Notes under the pieces: generated by a model
The model's input: the letters and a program-made list of their open reading frames with translations, nothing else
Told to the model about the DNA's origin: nothing
The model's database searches: none
Translations under genes and position numbers: made by a program
Origin: Verrucomicrobiales bacterium
Lineage (GTDB): Bacteria; Verrucomicrobiota; Verrucomicrobiia; Verrucomicrobiales; V1-33
Reading direction: 5' to 3'
Assembly (NCBI GenBank): GCA_028293125.1
Contig: JAQGPJ010000103.1
Location: 62,001 to 126,000 of the forward strand
DNA: 64,000 nt
Shown: one piece after another, positions 24,977 to 34,516 of the stretch
Layout of the letters: every line of letters starts with the position of its first letter
Position numbering within the stretch: position 1 is the stretch's first letter

Positions 24977-25912
24977 TCAGTGCAGGATGTCGATGGGCTG
25001 GCCTGCAGTGTTCAGCACGGTTTGCGGTGTGGCATCGGCGGTCAGTTCACCCAAGGCAAACTGGAGCCCGGCCAGGTAGTGCTTCACGATGACGGGGTTC
25101 ATGTAAATCTCGTCATTGTGGCCGAGGGAGCAGTAGAACACGCGGCCTTTGCCCCAGGAGTCGATCCAGGCCACAGGATAGAGGGTGCGCTGGTCCTTGG
25201 TGTCCAGCTTCATGTCCGTGCCGTTTGGGTCCAGCGCCAGCAGCATGCGGCGCTCGGCGGGGTTGGCGGTGTCCTTGCGGAACTTGTAGATCTCGTCCTT
25301 GAGGGTGATGCCATCCCCGGCGAAGCTGGCGTTGATGGGGCTGCTGGCATCCAGATTGCGGATGCGCACGGTGGTGCCGGAGCCCCAGGGATGGCTGTCG
25401 AAGGTGCCGCCCATCATGTCGTTGTATTCGCGCCAGCCATGATAAGTGTCCGTGGCGGAGTGGATGCCGATGAGGCCCTTGCCGCCGCTGACAAAATCGA
25501 GCAGGCTTTTCTTCAGGCGGTTTTCGCGCTCCACATCCTTGGCGGCATTGAGGAAGATCTCACCGGTGGTGTTCAGCATGACCACAGCGTCGTATTTCTT
25601 CAGGCTGTCCGGCTCGAACGCGGATTCATCCTCAGTGTGCGTGACTTGGAAAAGGCCGGTTTTATTTCCCAGGCGCTTCAGGGTCTCGACTCCCACGGGG
25701 ATGGAGCCGTGGCGGAAGCCGGTGGTGCGGGTGAAGACCAGAACCTCATGTTTGCTTTTGACCGGCACCGGGGTTTTATCGGGCAGCGCGGCGTCGATTT
25801 TGGCGATCTTGTCAGCCGGGACGTCGAGCTTGGGCTCGTCGTGCTGGGCGAAAGCCAAGGACAGGGCGCCGGCGAGGGCGCAGAGAGGAAGTAAGGCCGG
25901 TTTCAGTTTCAT
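24977..25912 (-). CDS. Secreted ThuA-like domain protein
   Basis: A 311-residue exported protein with a signal peptide (residues 1-22, ending LSLAFAQ). The body is a ThuA-type class I glutamine-amidotransferase-like fold: HEVLVFTRTTGFRHGSIPVG near 55, YDAVVMLNTTGEIF near 108, GKGLIGIHSATDTYHGW near 145 and a VAWIDSWGKGRVFYCSLGHN near 250, the last strand typical of ThuA. ThuA domains bind or process oxidised sugars, including trehalose and 3-keto-glycosides. It is a stand-alone relative of the two ThuA domains in the PVC dehydrogenase at 29-34 kb. Confidence 0.9.
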   Translation of the reverse strand: MKLKPALLPLCALAGALSLAFAQHDEPKLDVPADKIAKIDAALPDKTPVPVKSKHEVLVFTRTTGFRHGSIPVGVETLKRLGNKTGLFQVTHTEDESAFEPDSLKKYDAVVMLNTTGEIFLNAAKDVERENRLKKSLLDFVSGGKGLIGIHSATDTYHGWREYNDMMGGTFDSHPWGSGTTVRIRNLDASSPINASFAGDGITLKDEIYKFRKDTANPAERRMLLALDPNGTDMKLDTKDQRTLYPVAWIDSWGKGRVFYCSLGHNDEIYMNPVIVKHYLAGLQFALGELTADATPQTVLNTAGQPIDILH

Positions 25913-26130
25913 ATGGGGAAAACAGGAATGCTGTTTGGAATACAGAATGAAGCACCCGTGAATATCGACGGAAATGCGGAACGGGAAGCCGGAAATAGGC
26001 AGCCTGCGGAACGGGGAAAATACGGGACCCGGCGGGCAGGATTAATCACGGAACTTCAGGATTTTCGGTTCTTCATTTTCACTTTTCACCGTTTCCCGGT
26101 GAACTCCCCTCATTTTCTTTTTGATGAAAA

Positions 26131-26207
26131 TGGCGGAGCGGACGGGACTCGAACCCGCGACCTCTGCCGTGACAGGGCAGCGCTCTAACCAATTGAGCTA
26201 CCGCTCC
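26131..26207 (-). tRNA. tRNA-Asp (anticodon GTC)
   Basis: On the minus strand the sequence folds as a full cloverleaf: acceptor GGAGCGG/CCGCTCC, D-arm GCTC...GAGC, anticodon stem CTGCC/GGCAG with loop CTGTCAC giving GTC, T-arm GCGGG/CCCGC with loop TTCGAGT, and an encoded CCA end. Length is 77 bases with no odd features. Confidence 0.97.
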
Positions 26208-26421
26208 AACGGGCGTTGATGGCCGCGTGAAGCAAGGCGCACAGTGTGGCCGGGATTCCGGAATGCGCAAACAAAATCTGCAGGTTTTCTGAATTCTTTT
26301 CACGTCGCCGGAGTGATACTGCAGAAAGCTCCCCGCTCTGAAGAAAAAGGCCCGGAAACCGGTGTCCTTTCCGCATACAAATGGCGGCAGCCCCGGACAC
26401 CGGCAGGGCGTAAAATGAAAT

Positions 26422-27723
26422 ATGCCCTTCTATTCCCTCCTCAAATCCGCCACGGCGGCGGCGCTGACTTTGGCCGCGGTGATGATTTCCGGTCCCGTGT
26501 GCGGGGCGGAAAAAGTATTGATCATCGGTGACAGCCTGTCAAAGGAGTATGAGATCGAGTGGATGGGCATTGGAGGCGATCCCTTCTCACGCCCGGTGGA
26601 GAACTGGTGCGAGATTCTGGACAACCGGCGCGGCAGCTGGTTTGAATTCGGCAGCTCCGGCACCTACAGCGATTCGCGTCTGGTAGGACACGCCTACAAT
26701 TGGGCGATTCCCGGCTCCGAAACCTCCGATTGGGTCACGCTGCTGAAAAATCCTCCGGCCGACCTCACCAACCAGTTGAAAAAGGAGGTAAGCCGCGTAG
26801 TGGTTTTTCTGGGTGGCAATGACGTGCGGGTGAAATACCAGGACCTCTACGACGGCAAGCCGGCGGCGGAGTGGATCACCACCATCAGCGGGAACATCGC
26901 GCAGGTGCTCGACTTTGTGAAAACCCAAAACTCCGCCCTGCCCGTGGTGCTGGCGAATGTGCCGCATCTGGGGGGCGCCCCGGACATTGATGGCGACCAC
27001 CCCTATGACCCCGTGAAAACCGGACGTGTCACCGCCGCTCTGGATGAACTGAATGCCCGGCTGACCGTGATGGTGAAGGAGCGGGGCATGGGACTGGCGG
27101 ATATCTATTCCATGACCCGCGGGCTGGTCACCGCCCCGCGCTGGGTGATCTCCGGTTACAAGGTCGAAAAAACCAGCAGCAGCTCCGGATCCCCCAACGC
27201 CTTGTTTCTGGGCGACGGCTTCCACCCCAACATGCCCGCACAGGCAGTGTTCGCTCAACGGATTGTGGATGCCTTCAATGACCGCTACGGGCCCCAAATT
27301 CCCCGGCTTGGCAGCCGGGAAATCCTGGTGGACGTGATGGAGGTCAGCGCGGATTTCACCCTGTCGAAGTGGGCGGAGAATTTTAGTATTCCCTCCAGCA
27401 GCCGCGGAGCCACTGCTGACCCGGATCAGGACGGCATCCCGAACATCGTGGAATACACCTTGGATCTGGATCCGGCGCGCTCCGACAATCAACTCCTGCC
27501 CCGGCCTGTGGTGGCAGACAAAAATCTGACCTTCATATGGCAGCCTCGTGATCCTGCGGGAGCGCACTCCGCCCTGACCCTGCAGGAATCCGCCGATCTG
27601 CAAAACTGGATGAATGTGCCCACGGACTCCATCTCCAACCTGGAGTTCAACACCCTGCGCTTCAGGCGTTCCCCGAACGCCGGCCAGCCACTCTGGCTGC
27701 GCTTTCAAGCGCGCACCAAGTGA
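26422..27723 (+). CDS. Secreted SGNH/GDSL hydrolase with a calcium-binding repeat and beta tail
   Basis: A 433-residue exported protein (signal near residues 7-28, ending VCGAEK). The catalytic SGNH domain holds block I GDSLS near 36-40, a block III FLGGNDVR near 130-140, and block V GDGFHPN near 269-275 with the Asp-His pair, so it should be an esterase/lipase. After it a thrombospondin-3-like TADPDQDGIPNIVEYTL motif (around 333) suggests calcium binding, followed by a C-terminal beta domain that ends in WLRFQARTK, of the type often attached to exported verrucomicrobial enzymes. Substrate unknown, perhaps acetylated polysaccharides. Confidence 0.85.
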   Translation: MPFYSLLKSATAAALTLAAVMISGPVCGAEKVLIIGDSLSKEYEIEWMGIGGDPFSRPVENWCEILDNRRGSWFEFGSSGTYSDSRLVGHAYNWAIPGSETSDWVTLLKNPPADLTNQLKKEVSRVVVFLGGNDVRVKYQDLYDGKPAAEWITTISGNIAQVLDFVKTQNSALPVVLANVPHLGGAPDIDGDHPYDPVKTGRVTAALDELNARLTVMVKERGMGLADIYSMTRGLVTAPRWVISGYKVEKTSSSSGSPNALFLGDGFHPNMPAQAVFAQRIVDAFNDRYGPQIPRLGSREILVDVMEVSADFTLSKWAENFSIPSSSRGATADPDQDGIPNIVEYTLDLDPARSDNQLLPRPVVADKNLTFIWQPRDPAGAHSALTLQESADLQNWMNVPTDSISNLEFNTLRFRRSPNAGQPLWLRFQARTK

Positions 27724-27774
27724 AGACATCCACAAGGACCGGGGCGTATCCTCCCCAAGTCCCCTGCCACCCGT

Positions 27775-29052
27775 TTATCCGCCGGTTGCCGGCGGAACCC
27801 CCGCGATGCGGCTGCGCCATTCGGGATAATCGTTGTCCAGAATTTTAGCGGGATTGTTGGAGAACCACTGGTAGGAGGTGCGCTTCTTTTTAACCTTCTG
27901 GAAAGTGTAACGCTTTTTGCCGTCCGTGTCGCTGAACAAGGGCTTGTTGCTGCCGATCTCATAAAACCGGGCCCATGTGGGCTTGGTGCGGCTTTGCGCG
28001 ACTCCCGCCTGTCCAGGTTTCAGCTGTGAGCGGCGCAGCCAGGCCACAGCGCTTTCAATGGAATGGCATACCGCGTCGGAAGGATGCTCCAAGGACATCA
28101 GGAGGCGGAGAATACCCACCGTCTCGCCACTGCCGCTGATGGAGGCCGGCTCGTAGGCCCGCGCACTGGCAGGGGCGAGCGTCAGGGCATTGTGCTGGGC
28201 ACACCATCCGGTTCTTTGGCCGTTCACCACGATCTGGCAGTTCAGAATGCAAACAATGCCCCGGTGCACCGCGGCCCGGGCCTGCCGCCGCAGATCGCCG
28301 CCGATGAATTGATAGGGCGGCTTCCCCCAGGCCACCTGCCGCAACTGGGTGACAACCTGGGTCATGGCATTGTCATTAAAGGTGATGAAATCGTGGTATC
28401 TGCCCTGCAGGGGGTACACTTGGGGCCAGCCGCCGTTGGGCATCTGCGCCGCCAGCAGATAGCGCAGCCCGCGCTCCACGCTGTGGTGGTAGCGGATGCC
28501 GTCCGTGGTGCCCGGCCCCACAGCGGTGATCACTTTGGACAGGTAGTTGATCTGGCTGACGGTGCCTTGGTTGTCGATGGTGCCCAGATACCCCCAACCC
28601 TCCCAAGGGGCCCAGCTCTCCCCGGCCCGCCGTTTGCGACTGGTCATATCGGTGTTCTTGCACCACCCGCCGGAGGGCAGCTGCCAGGTCAGCAGGGAAT
28701 CCGCGATTCCCCGGCCCTCGGTGCCGGCATACCAGTCCTCCGGTTTGTCCTCCGGCAGGGAGGCGGTGCTTTTTTTCGGATGCCCAAGCTCCTTCCGGCC
28801 GGTTTTCCGCAGTTCCGCCGCCAGGAATTTGGCATCCATTTCCCGCAGGGCCACGGACCGCGCAATCCAAGCCTCCCATGCTTTGCGCGCCGCGGGTGGC
28901 AGCGTGGCGAAGGCGGGATCGCGCCACATATCCCCGGCGGCGGCCGGAGGCTCAGCCTGAAAACGGACTTCCTCCGCTGCCCGGACGGACAGCGGAGGAA
29001 GCAGCGAAGTAAGAATGTAAAACAGCAGTGCGGCTGGCGGAGGAAACTTCAC
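27775..29052 (-). CDS. Pectate lyase, PL10 (PelA) family
   Basis: A 425-residue exported enzyme that cleaves polygalacturonate by beta-elimination. The signal peptide is residues 1-25 (PPPAALLFYILTSLLPP). The all-helical PL10 toroid is recognisable from SLLTWQLPSGGWCKN near 100-115, YLLAAQMPNGGWPQVYP near 188-204, FNDNAMTQVV and RTGWCAQHNALTL. The GTG start overlaps the stop of the giant PVC dehydrogenase by four bases (GTGA), so the two are translated together. An upstream TTG would also open the frame but would put a charged stretch before the signal peptide. Confidence 0.93.
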   Translation of the reverse strand: MKFPPPAALLFYILTSLLPPLSVRAAEEVRFQAEPPAAAGDMWRDPAFATLPPAARKAWEAWIARSVALREMDAKFLAAELRKTGRKELGHPKKSTASLPEDKPEDWYAGTEGRGIADSLLTWQLPSGGWCKNTDMTSRKRRAGESWAPWEGWGYLGTIDNQGTVSQINYLSKVITAVGPGTTDGIRYHHSVERGLRYLLAAQMPNGGWPQVYPLQGRYHDFITFNDNAMTQVVTQLRQVAWGKPPYQFIGGDLRRQARAAVHRGIVCILNCQIVVNGQRTGWCAQHNALTLAPASARAYEPASISGSGETVGILRLLMSLEHPSDAVCHSIESAVAWLRRSQLKPGQAGVAQSRTKPTWARFYEIGSNKPLFSDTDGKKRYTFQKVKKKRTSYQWFSNNPAKILDNDYPEWRSRIAGVPPATGG

Positions 29053-32000
29053 GGCCTGCTTTTCGCCATTTCCGACGACCAAGTCACGGCATTTTTCACC
29101 AGGGAACGAAAAGCCTCCAGATCGTGGGCGCGGGCATCGTGACCCAGGGTGATGCAGGCGATGCGGGCCTTCTCATGACGCACGGTCCAGACGCTGGGGA
29201 ACACCTTGCCGTTCAGCGGACTGGTGGCTTCCGCCAGCACCTCGATGGGCGAACCGGCGGTGTCGGGGATCATGTAATAAAGCTCGTCCACGATCGGGAA
29301 GGAGGCGGGCACCCCCTTCATGACCGGGTGATCGGGCTGGAGGGTTTTGACCTCGAAGGGCTTGCCGATGGGATCGTGGCCGCGGGAGCCGCCGCCGGCA
29401 TAGACCTTGTTGAACTCCGGCCAGTCATTGAAGTTGTACCAGATGCCGGGGTGCAGCAGCACGATGCCCTTGCCCGCCGCCGCGAATTCGCCCAGCGCCT
29501 TGCGGAAGGGCACGGCTCCAAAGCCCGCTTGGTTGGTGCTGATCACCACCGCGTCGGCCTCGCCGAGACCGGCGGCGGCCTGGAGGGGATCGGAGGTGTA
29601 GTTCACGGAGAATCCGGCGGATTTCAGAATGGCGGTGTCCTCCAGATTGAAGAACTTGTTGAAGTCGTGGGACGACCCGCCGCCAATGAGCAGCACGCGC
29701 TTGCCGGTCTCCCACTTCATGGGACCGGCAGGAGCCGGAGCCGCCTGCGCCGTTTTAGGGCCGGGAGGCGTGCTGAGGGCGCCGGGAGCGGGGGATTTGG
29801 GATCCGCCAATTCCGCCGTGATGGCGAAGGTGGTCGGAGCCACCACATTGCCGGTGCTTTCCAGCACGACGCTGTTGATGGCGTTGGCGGACTTCAGCAG
29901 CTTGGTGAACCAGCGGATCTGAGCGTGGTTTTTCACCAATTGGTTCTCCGCGCGGGAGCCCGGGACATCAAATTGGCCGTTGTAGTCCGCGATCTCCACC
30001 CCGTCACGCATCACCAGCTCCTCGCTGGTGCCGTCGGCGTAGTTCACGGTGGCCTTCAGGCAGACCTCCCCGTCATCCGGACCGCGCGCCGCCCAGCCAC
30101 CCACGCCGCCCAGGAAGTGCAGACGGTTGGCTTTGAAGCCGCCGACTTTGATCTCCACCTTCTGAGGCAGCGTGCGGGAGAAGGTGCCGCGGGGACCACC
30201 TTTGAGCACGATCACATTGCCGGTCGCCCGGTCAGGACTCACCAGGTTGAAGGGGATACCCTCCACATTCACGGTGCCGGTTTTGGCGAGCATTACCGTG
30301 TCTCCGGTCTGCTCCGGGCTGTTGTAGAGTCCCTGACCGGTGGTGGCGGTGAAGGCCTTGCCGAGGTCAAAGGTGCGGAATTTGCCGCCATCCACGGAGA
30401 CCATATAGGCGATGATGTCGCGCAGGACTTCAGGTCCCAGACCGTCAAAGCCCTCCGGCATGAGGGACAGGCCGGTGTTCACCCGGCTCTTGATGTCCGC
30501 AGTCTTAATCTCCTGCTGGCCGGCCAGGCTCTTCATGCTGATGGCGGAGGGGTTCTCACGGGCGATCACGCCGGCATAGAACTGGCCGTCCTTGGTCTCG
30601 ATGTTCCAAGAGAGGAAGGACGGATCCACCTCGCGGTTCGGGTCCACGATGGCGGTCAGCAGCTCTGAAGGGGCGTGGCTGCCCATGCCGGTGAGGGCGG
30701 GCCCGATCTCCGCGCCGGTGTCACCGAACTTGTGGCACACGGCGCAGGTGGCGTTGAAGATGAGCTTGCCGGTCTCCACGTTGCCTGGCTTCTCCATTTC
30801 GGGAGCCAGCTTGGCGATGATCTCGTTCTTGGCCTTGGCCATGGGGTTCAGTTCATCCAGGACCTCGTTGGCCTGGCGGGCGACATCCAGATTGGGATGC
30901 TTGCGCAGGCGGAAGGCATTGGCGGGACCGAAGGCGGCGGGATCCACCTCCTTGGCCTTCATGGCCTTGATCAGGGCCAGCGACCAGTCGGCACGCTTCA
31001 GGAGGGCGTCGAAGGCGGCGGGCTGCACAGTCTCCGGCAGTTTGGGATAAGCGGCGGCGATGGCGGTGCCGACGGCGGTCTCGGAGGTGCTGGACAGGAC
31101 CGCGAGCAGCTGGCGCTGCAGATCCGGGCCGGCATCGCTGCCCAGAACCTTCATTACAGCGGTAAGACCGCCGGGATTGGTTTCACGCAGGCCCAGCAGG
31201 CTGCGGGCGGCGGCCAGACGGGTGGAGTCGGAGGCTTTGGAATCAGCCAGTTCGGCTTCAAGGCGTTTGGTGACACCGGCAACCATCTCCGTGAACTCAC
31301 CGCGTCCGGCGTCCCATTTGACAGCCAGAGGCAGGGCGCTGGCGCTGGCCCCGGCCTGAAGCAGGGTGCTCAGAGCGGTTTTCAGCTCCGGGGTCATGGC
31401 GGGGACGGCTTTCAGGGATTTGGTCAGGGCATCCAAGGCGCCGCGCTTCAGATCGTCGGAACCGGAGGTTTTGCCGGCCAGAGTGGTCACCAAGCGTACG
31501 GCGGCATCGGCATCGTTTTTATCGCTGATGCTGTCGGCCAGCTGCGTGACCAGCTGGGCCAGGGGAGCGGGATCTGCGCTGTCCAGGGCGGCGGCGATGG
31601 CGGCGGCGGGATTCTGTACGGCGGCGCCCACGGCGGCGCTGCGCTGGAAGTCGTCTTCGAATTTCGGCCAGGCGGCCACAATCAGCTTTGCGGTCTCATC
31701 GGACACCGGTTTGCCACCGAGGGCAATGAGGGCGGCGACGCGCACGCCACCGTTTTCATCACTGATGAGTTTGGCTGTTTTCTGCTCCAGTTCCGCGGAG
31801 GAGCCGGCGGTCTCGGAGATCTGTGCGGCATTGCGGCGGACGGAGGCGTCGGCGTCCGAGAGGGAGGCCGTGAGAAGCTCCGGCTTCAGCACGCCCAGTC
31901 CGTGAAGGGTCCAGAGGGCGGCGATTTTGGTTTCGGGATTGCCTTGGGCCAGGGCGGCCTCCACTTCGGCGGCTCCCTTGCCGGACTCGGTCAGCAGGCG

Positions 32001-34187
32001 GCTGGCAGTCATGCGGACGGAGCGGTTGGCGTGGTTCAGAGCATTGGCCAGCACGGGAACATCCGCGCGGGTCAGGTCGGGCACCTCAATCTTCCTGGCG
32101 TCCTTCTGGTTCAGTTTCCAGATGCGGCCGAAATAGTGGTCGCGGTCCGGGCGCACGGCGGCATTGACCTTGTTGTGGTCGGGACCGCGGGTGTCGTTGT
32201 GGATGACAGCCTGGTTGTAGAAATCCCCCACATACATTGAGCCGTCCGGGGCCACGCGGACCTCGATGGGACGCCACCACATGTCGCGGCTGCGGACAAA
32301 CTCCGTCTCCTCGCGGCCCGGCAGCTTTTGGCCGGTGTAGCTGGATCCTTTGGGAGTCAGGCGCTCGTGGTGGATGATGTTGATGGTGGGCTCGGTGGTG
32401 AAGTAGTCGCCGTTGTACTCGGCGGGCCAGGAGCCCCCGTCATAGATCACCGTGCCGGCGGCGGCGGTGAAGGAGCCCACGAGGTCGATCTGCACGTAGG
32501 GCAGCTGGTCGGCGGTCATGGCCGGCCAGGATTTCGGGGAGCCGATGACCACGTTGAAGCTGGGGGTGTTGGACACCTTGCCGCGCGCCAGGGCGTATTC
32601 GGGAATCACCACATGCTCCAGAATGGTGCCGCTGGTGGGCTGGGTCCACATCACGCGGTTGTCAGCGGTGATCTGGAGGCCCCAGGTGTTGCCGCCCTTG
32701 GAGGAGTACTGCTCGATGGCGGAGCCGTCGGGTTTGAAGCGCACCACGCCGCTGCCGATGTTGCCGAAGTGCTTGCTCCCGTCGCCGCTGGTCACATCGG
32801 GCGAGGAGCTGTAGCCATGGGTGGCGTAGATCCAGCCATCCCAGCCGCGGCGGGGATTGTTGATCACCGCGTGGGTGTCGCCGGTGCCCAGATTGGTGTA
32901 GAGCTTCTCCGTCTTGTCGGCTTTGCCGTCGCCATCGGTGTCGCGCAGCCAGAGAATGTCGGGAGCCTGGGTGACGATCACGCCGTCCTTGTGGAACACC
33001 AGACCGGTGACCAGATCCAGACCTTGGAAGAAGATATCCTTTTTATCCATCACGCCGTCACCGTTGGTGTCGGTAAGGATGCTGACCTTGTCCTGGCCAG
33101 GACGGTTCTGCACGCCGGGCTCGAAATCGATCCCGCCCCGGTCCTTCCATTCCTTGCCCCGGTAGTCGGGCCGCATGCCGCGGCGGCCATTCGGATACTC
33201 CGGCGTCTCCGCGACCCAGAGGCGGCCGGCGGGATCCCAGTCGAAGTTCATCGGCTTGGTGATCAGCGGCTCGGCGGCCACCAGGGTCATGGTGAAATCA
33301 GGATGGATCTCCAGATTTTTCAGGGTGTCCTCTGGCTTCTGCGGGCCGCCATCGGGATAGGTCAGGGAGGAGATCTCCTCCGGCTGGGTGAACTCGTCCA
33401 GGTTGCCGCGCTTGCCCGCCCAGGCGATTCCACGCATCAGGATGGCACGGTAGTGCGGCAGACTGAAGTTTTTGTAAAGATGCCCCGGAATGCTGACAAA
33501 AGCCCGGTAAGGGATGGTGCCACCCTCCGCAGTGCGCTCATAGGTCCACATCTGCGGCTGGATGTCATAGACATTGACCCGGTTGCCCTCGGTCTGCTTC
33601 TTGCCGTCGCGGCTGTTGGGTGTGTAACTGGTGGCCAGGACCTTGATGTCCGGGGACAGGTCCATGTCGTAATAAATCTCGTCATCGAAGTGGAAGTTCG
33701 AGGCGCCCCGGGTGATCGGGTCACCGCCGCCCAGCTCCTGGTTTTCCGTGTAGTAGAGGTCCATCGGACCCTCGCGCCATTTGGTGACCCCCGGACGCCA
33801 GGCACCGCCGATGGTCTTTTTCCAGTGGTCCGGGAAAGCGCTGACCGACGCCGTGTGGATCACCACCAGACCGCCGCCGCGCTTCAGAAAGGTCTCCAGC
33901 GCCGCCTGACGCTCCGGAGGCACAGTGCCGCCGTCCTGGGCGTACATCAGCAGCACGTCCGTGTTGGCCAGCTGTTCGTCCGTCGGCAGGGTCAGGGCTC
34001 CGTCGGCCTTGATGCCGCGGGCATTCAGCAGCGGCACCCAATCCTTCAGGAATTGGGCGTGGTCATGGGCTCCGGGCCCATGGGTCTTTTCACCGCCGCG
34101 GATGAAGACACGGAGTGGACTGTCCGCCGCGAAGGCGTTCAGCCCCATTAGCATCACGGCTGTCAGGGATAGCAGAAGGTGGTTCAT
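29049..34187 (-). CDS. PVC-type heme-binding sugar dehydrogenase with ThuA domains at both ends
   Basis: A 1712-residue exported multidomain protein; signal peptide MNHLLLSLTAVMLMGLNAFA. Order: N-terminal ThuA domain (about 25-265; FIRGGEKTHGPGAHDH), a six-bladed beta-propeller of the PVC membrane-bound dehydrogenase type (about 290-680; FDWDPAGRLWVAETPEYPNG), an Ala-rich HEAT-like helical region (about 690-1110), a cytochrome c domain with C1148-A-V-C1151-H1152, a jelly-roll domain (about 1260-1480) and a second ThuA domain (about 1490-1712; RVLLIGGGSSHDFNKFFN). It should oxidise sugars in the periplasm and pass electrons to its heme. The frame can be extended upstream but homology begins at this ATG. 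Pectate lyase follows in translational overlap. The double ThuA arrangement is unusual. Confidence 0.93.
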   Translation of the reverse strand: MNHLLLSLTAVMLMGLNAFAADSPLRVFIRGGEKTHGPGAHDHAQFLKDWVPLLNARGIKADGALTLPTDEQLANTDVLLMYAQDGGTVPPERQAALETFLKRGGGLVVIHTASVSAFPDHWKKTIGGAWRPGVTKWREGPMDLYYTENQELGGGDPITRGASNFHFDDEIYYDMDLSPDIKVLATSYTPNSRDGKKQTEGNRVNVYDIQPQMWTYERTAEGGTIPYRAFVSIPGHLYKNFSLPHYRAILMRGIAWAGKRGNLDEFTQPEEISSLTYPDGGPQKPEDTLKNLEIHPDFTMTLVAAEPLITKPMNFDWDPAGRLWVAETPEYPNGRRGMRPDYRGKEWKDRGGIDFEPGVQNRPGQDKVSILTDTNGDGVMDKKDIFFQGLDLVTGLVFHKDGVIVTQAPDILWLRDTDGDGKADKTEKLYTNLGTGDTHAVINNPRRGWDGWIYATHGYSSSPDVTSGDGSKHFGNIGSGVVRFKPDGSAIEQYSSKGGNTWGLQITADNRVMWTQPTSGTILEHVVIPEYALARGKVSNTPSFNVVIGSPKSWPAMTADQLPYVQIDLVGSFTAAAGTVIYDGGSWPAEYNGDYFTTEPTINIIHHERLTPKGSSYTGQKLPGREETEFVRSRDMWWRPIEVRVAPDGSMYVGDFYNQAVIHNDTRGPDHNKVNAAVRPDRDHYFGRIWKLNQKDARKIEVPDLTRADVPVLANALNHANRSVRMTASRLLTESGKGAAEVEAALAQGNPETKIAALWTLHGLGVLKPELLTASLSDADASVRRNAAQISETAGSSAELEQKTAKLISDENGGVRVAALIALGGKPVSDETAKLIVAAWPKFEDDFQRSAAVGAAVQNPAAAIAAALDSADPAPLAQLVTQLADSISDKNDADAAVRLVTTLAGKTSGSDDLKRGALDALTKSLKAVPAMTPELKTALSTLLQAGASASALPLAVKWDAGRGEFTEMVAGVTKRLEAELADSKASDSTRLAAARSLLGLRETNPGGLTAVMKVLGSDAGPDLQRQLLAVLSSTSETAVGTAIAAAYPKLPETVQPAAFDALLKRADWSLALIKAMKAKEVDPAAFGPANAFRLRKHPNLDVARQANEVLDELNPMAKAKNEIIAKLAPEMEKPGNVETGKLIFNATCAVCHKFGDTGAEIGPALTGMGSHAPSELLTAIVDPNREVDPSFLSWNIETKDGQFYAGVIARENPSAISMKSLAGQQEIKTADIKSRVNTGLSLMPEGFDGLGPEVLRDIIAYMVSVDGGKFRTFDLGKAFTATTGQGLYNSPEQTGDTVMLAKTGTVNVEGIPFNLVSPDRATGNVIVLKGGPRGTFSRTLPQKVEIKVGGFKANRLHFLGGVGGWAARGPDDGEVCLKATVNYADGTSEELVMRDGVEIADYNGQFDVPGSRAENQLVKNHAQIRWFTKLLKSANAINSVVLESTGNVVAPTTFAITAELADPKSPAPGALSTPPGPKTAQAAPAPAGPMKWETGKRVLLIGGGSSHDFNKFFNLEDTAILKSAGFSVNYTSDPLQAAAGLGEADAVVISTNQAGFGAVPFRKALGEFAAAGKGIVLLHPGIWYNFNDWPEFNKVYAGGGSRGHDPIGKPFEVKTLQPDHPVMKGVPASFPIVDELYYMIPDTAGSPIEVLAEATSPLNGKVFPSVWTVRHEKARIACITLGHDARAHDLEAFRSLVKNAVTWSSEMAKSRP

Positions 34188-34450
34188 AAAAACTCGGTGG
34201 GACGATGGGCGCAACAGGGCGCGGCTGCGAAACCGCTTGGCTTGGGATACGCGGCGGAGGTCCCACCCTTGCAAACCGCCCCCCTGTTGGTCCAGGGAAT
34301 TCCACCTCCAAATTCGCGTAACAATCTTACAGATATCCACCTGCCCACCGTTGCCGGACTGCGTTTCCGCCCTGCCCCCGCCCTTACGCACTCCGTCCAC
34401 GGCGTCCACGGCGTCTACTTTGTCCACCCCCGGGAACTCTCAAAAGCCCA

Positions 34451-34486
34451 ATAAAACAGGCCGGCCCCTTTGAGGGAGCCGGCCTG
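34451..34486 (-). terminator. Rho-independent terminator of pfkA
   Basis: On the minus strand CAGGCCGGC pairs with GCCGGCCTG around a CCCTCAAAGGG-type inner stem, followed by TTTTATTGGG. It sits 30 bases after the pfkA stop. Confidence 0.9.
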
Positions 34487-34516
34487 GGGAATCAAAACCA
34501 CGAATACCGTGGCGCC

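Noticed and set aside
30675-32240. Plus-strand frame opposite the PVC dehydrogenase
   Set aside because: Gly/Gln-rich shadow of the HEAT-like region; no independent features.
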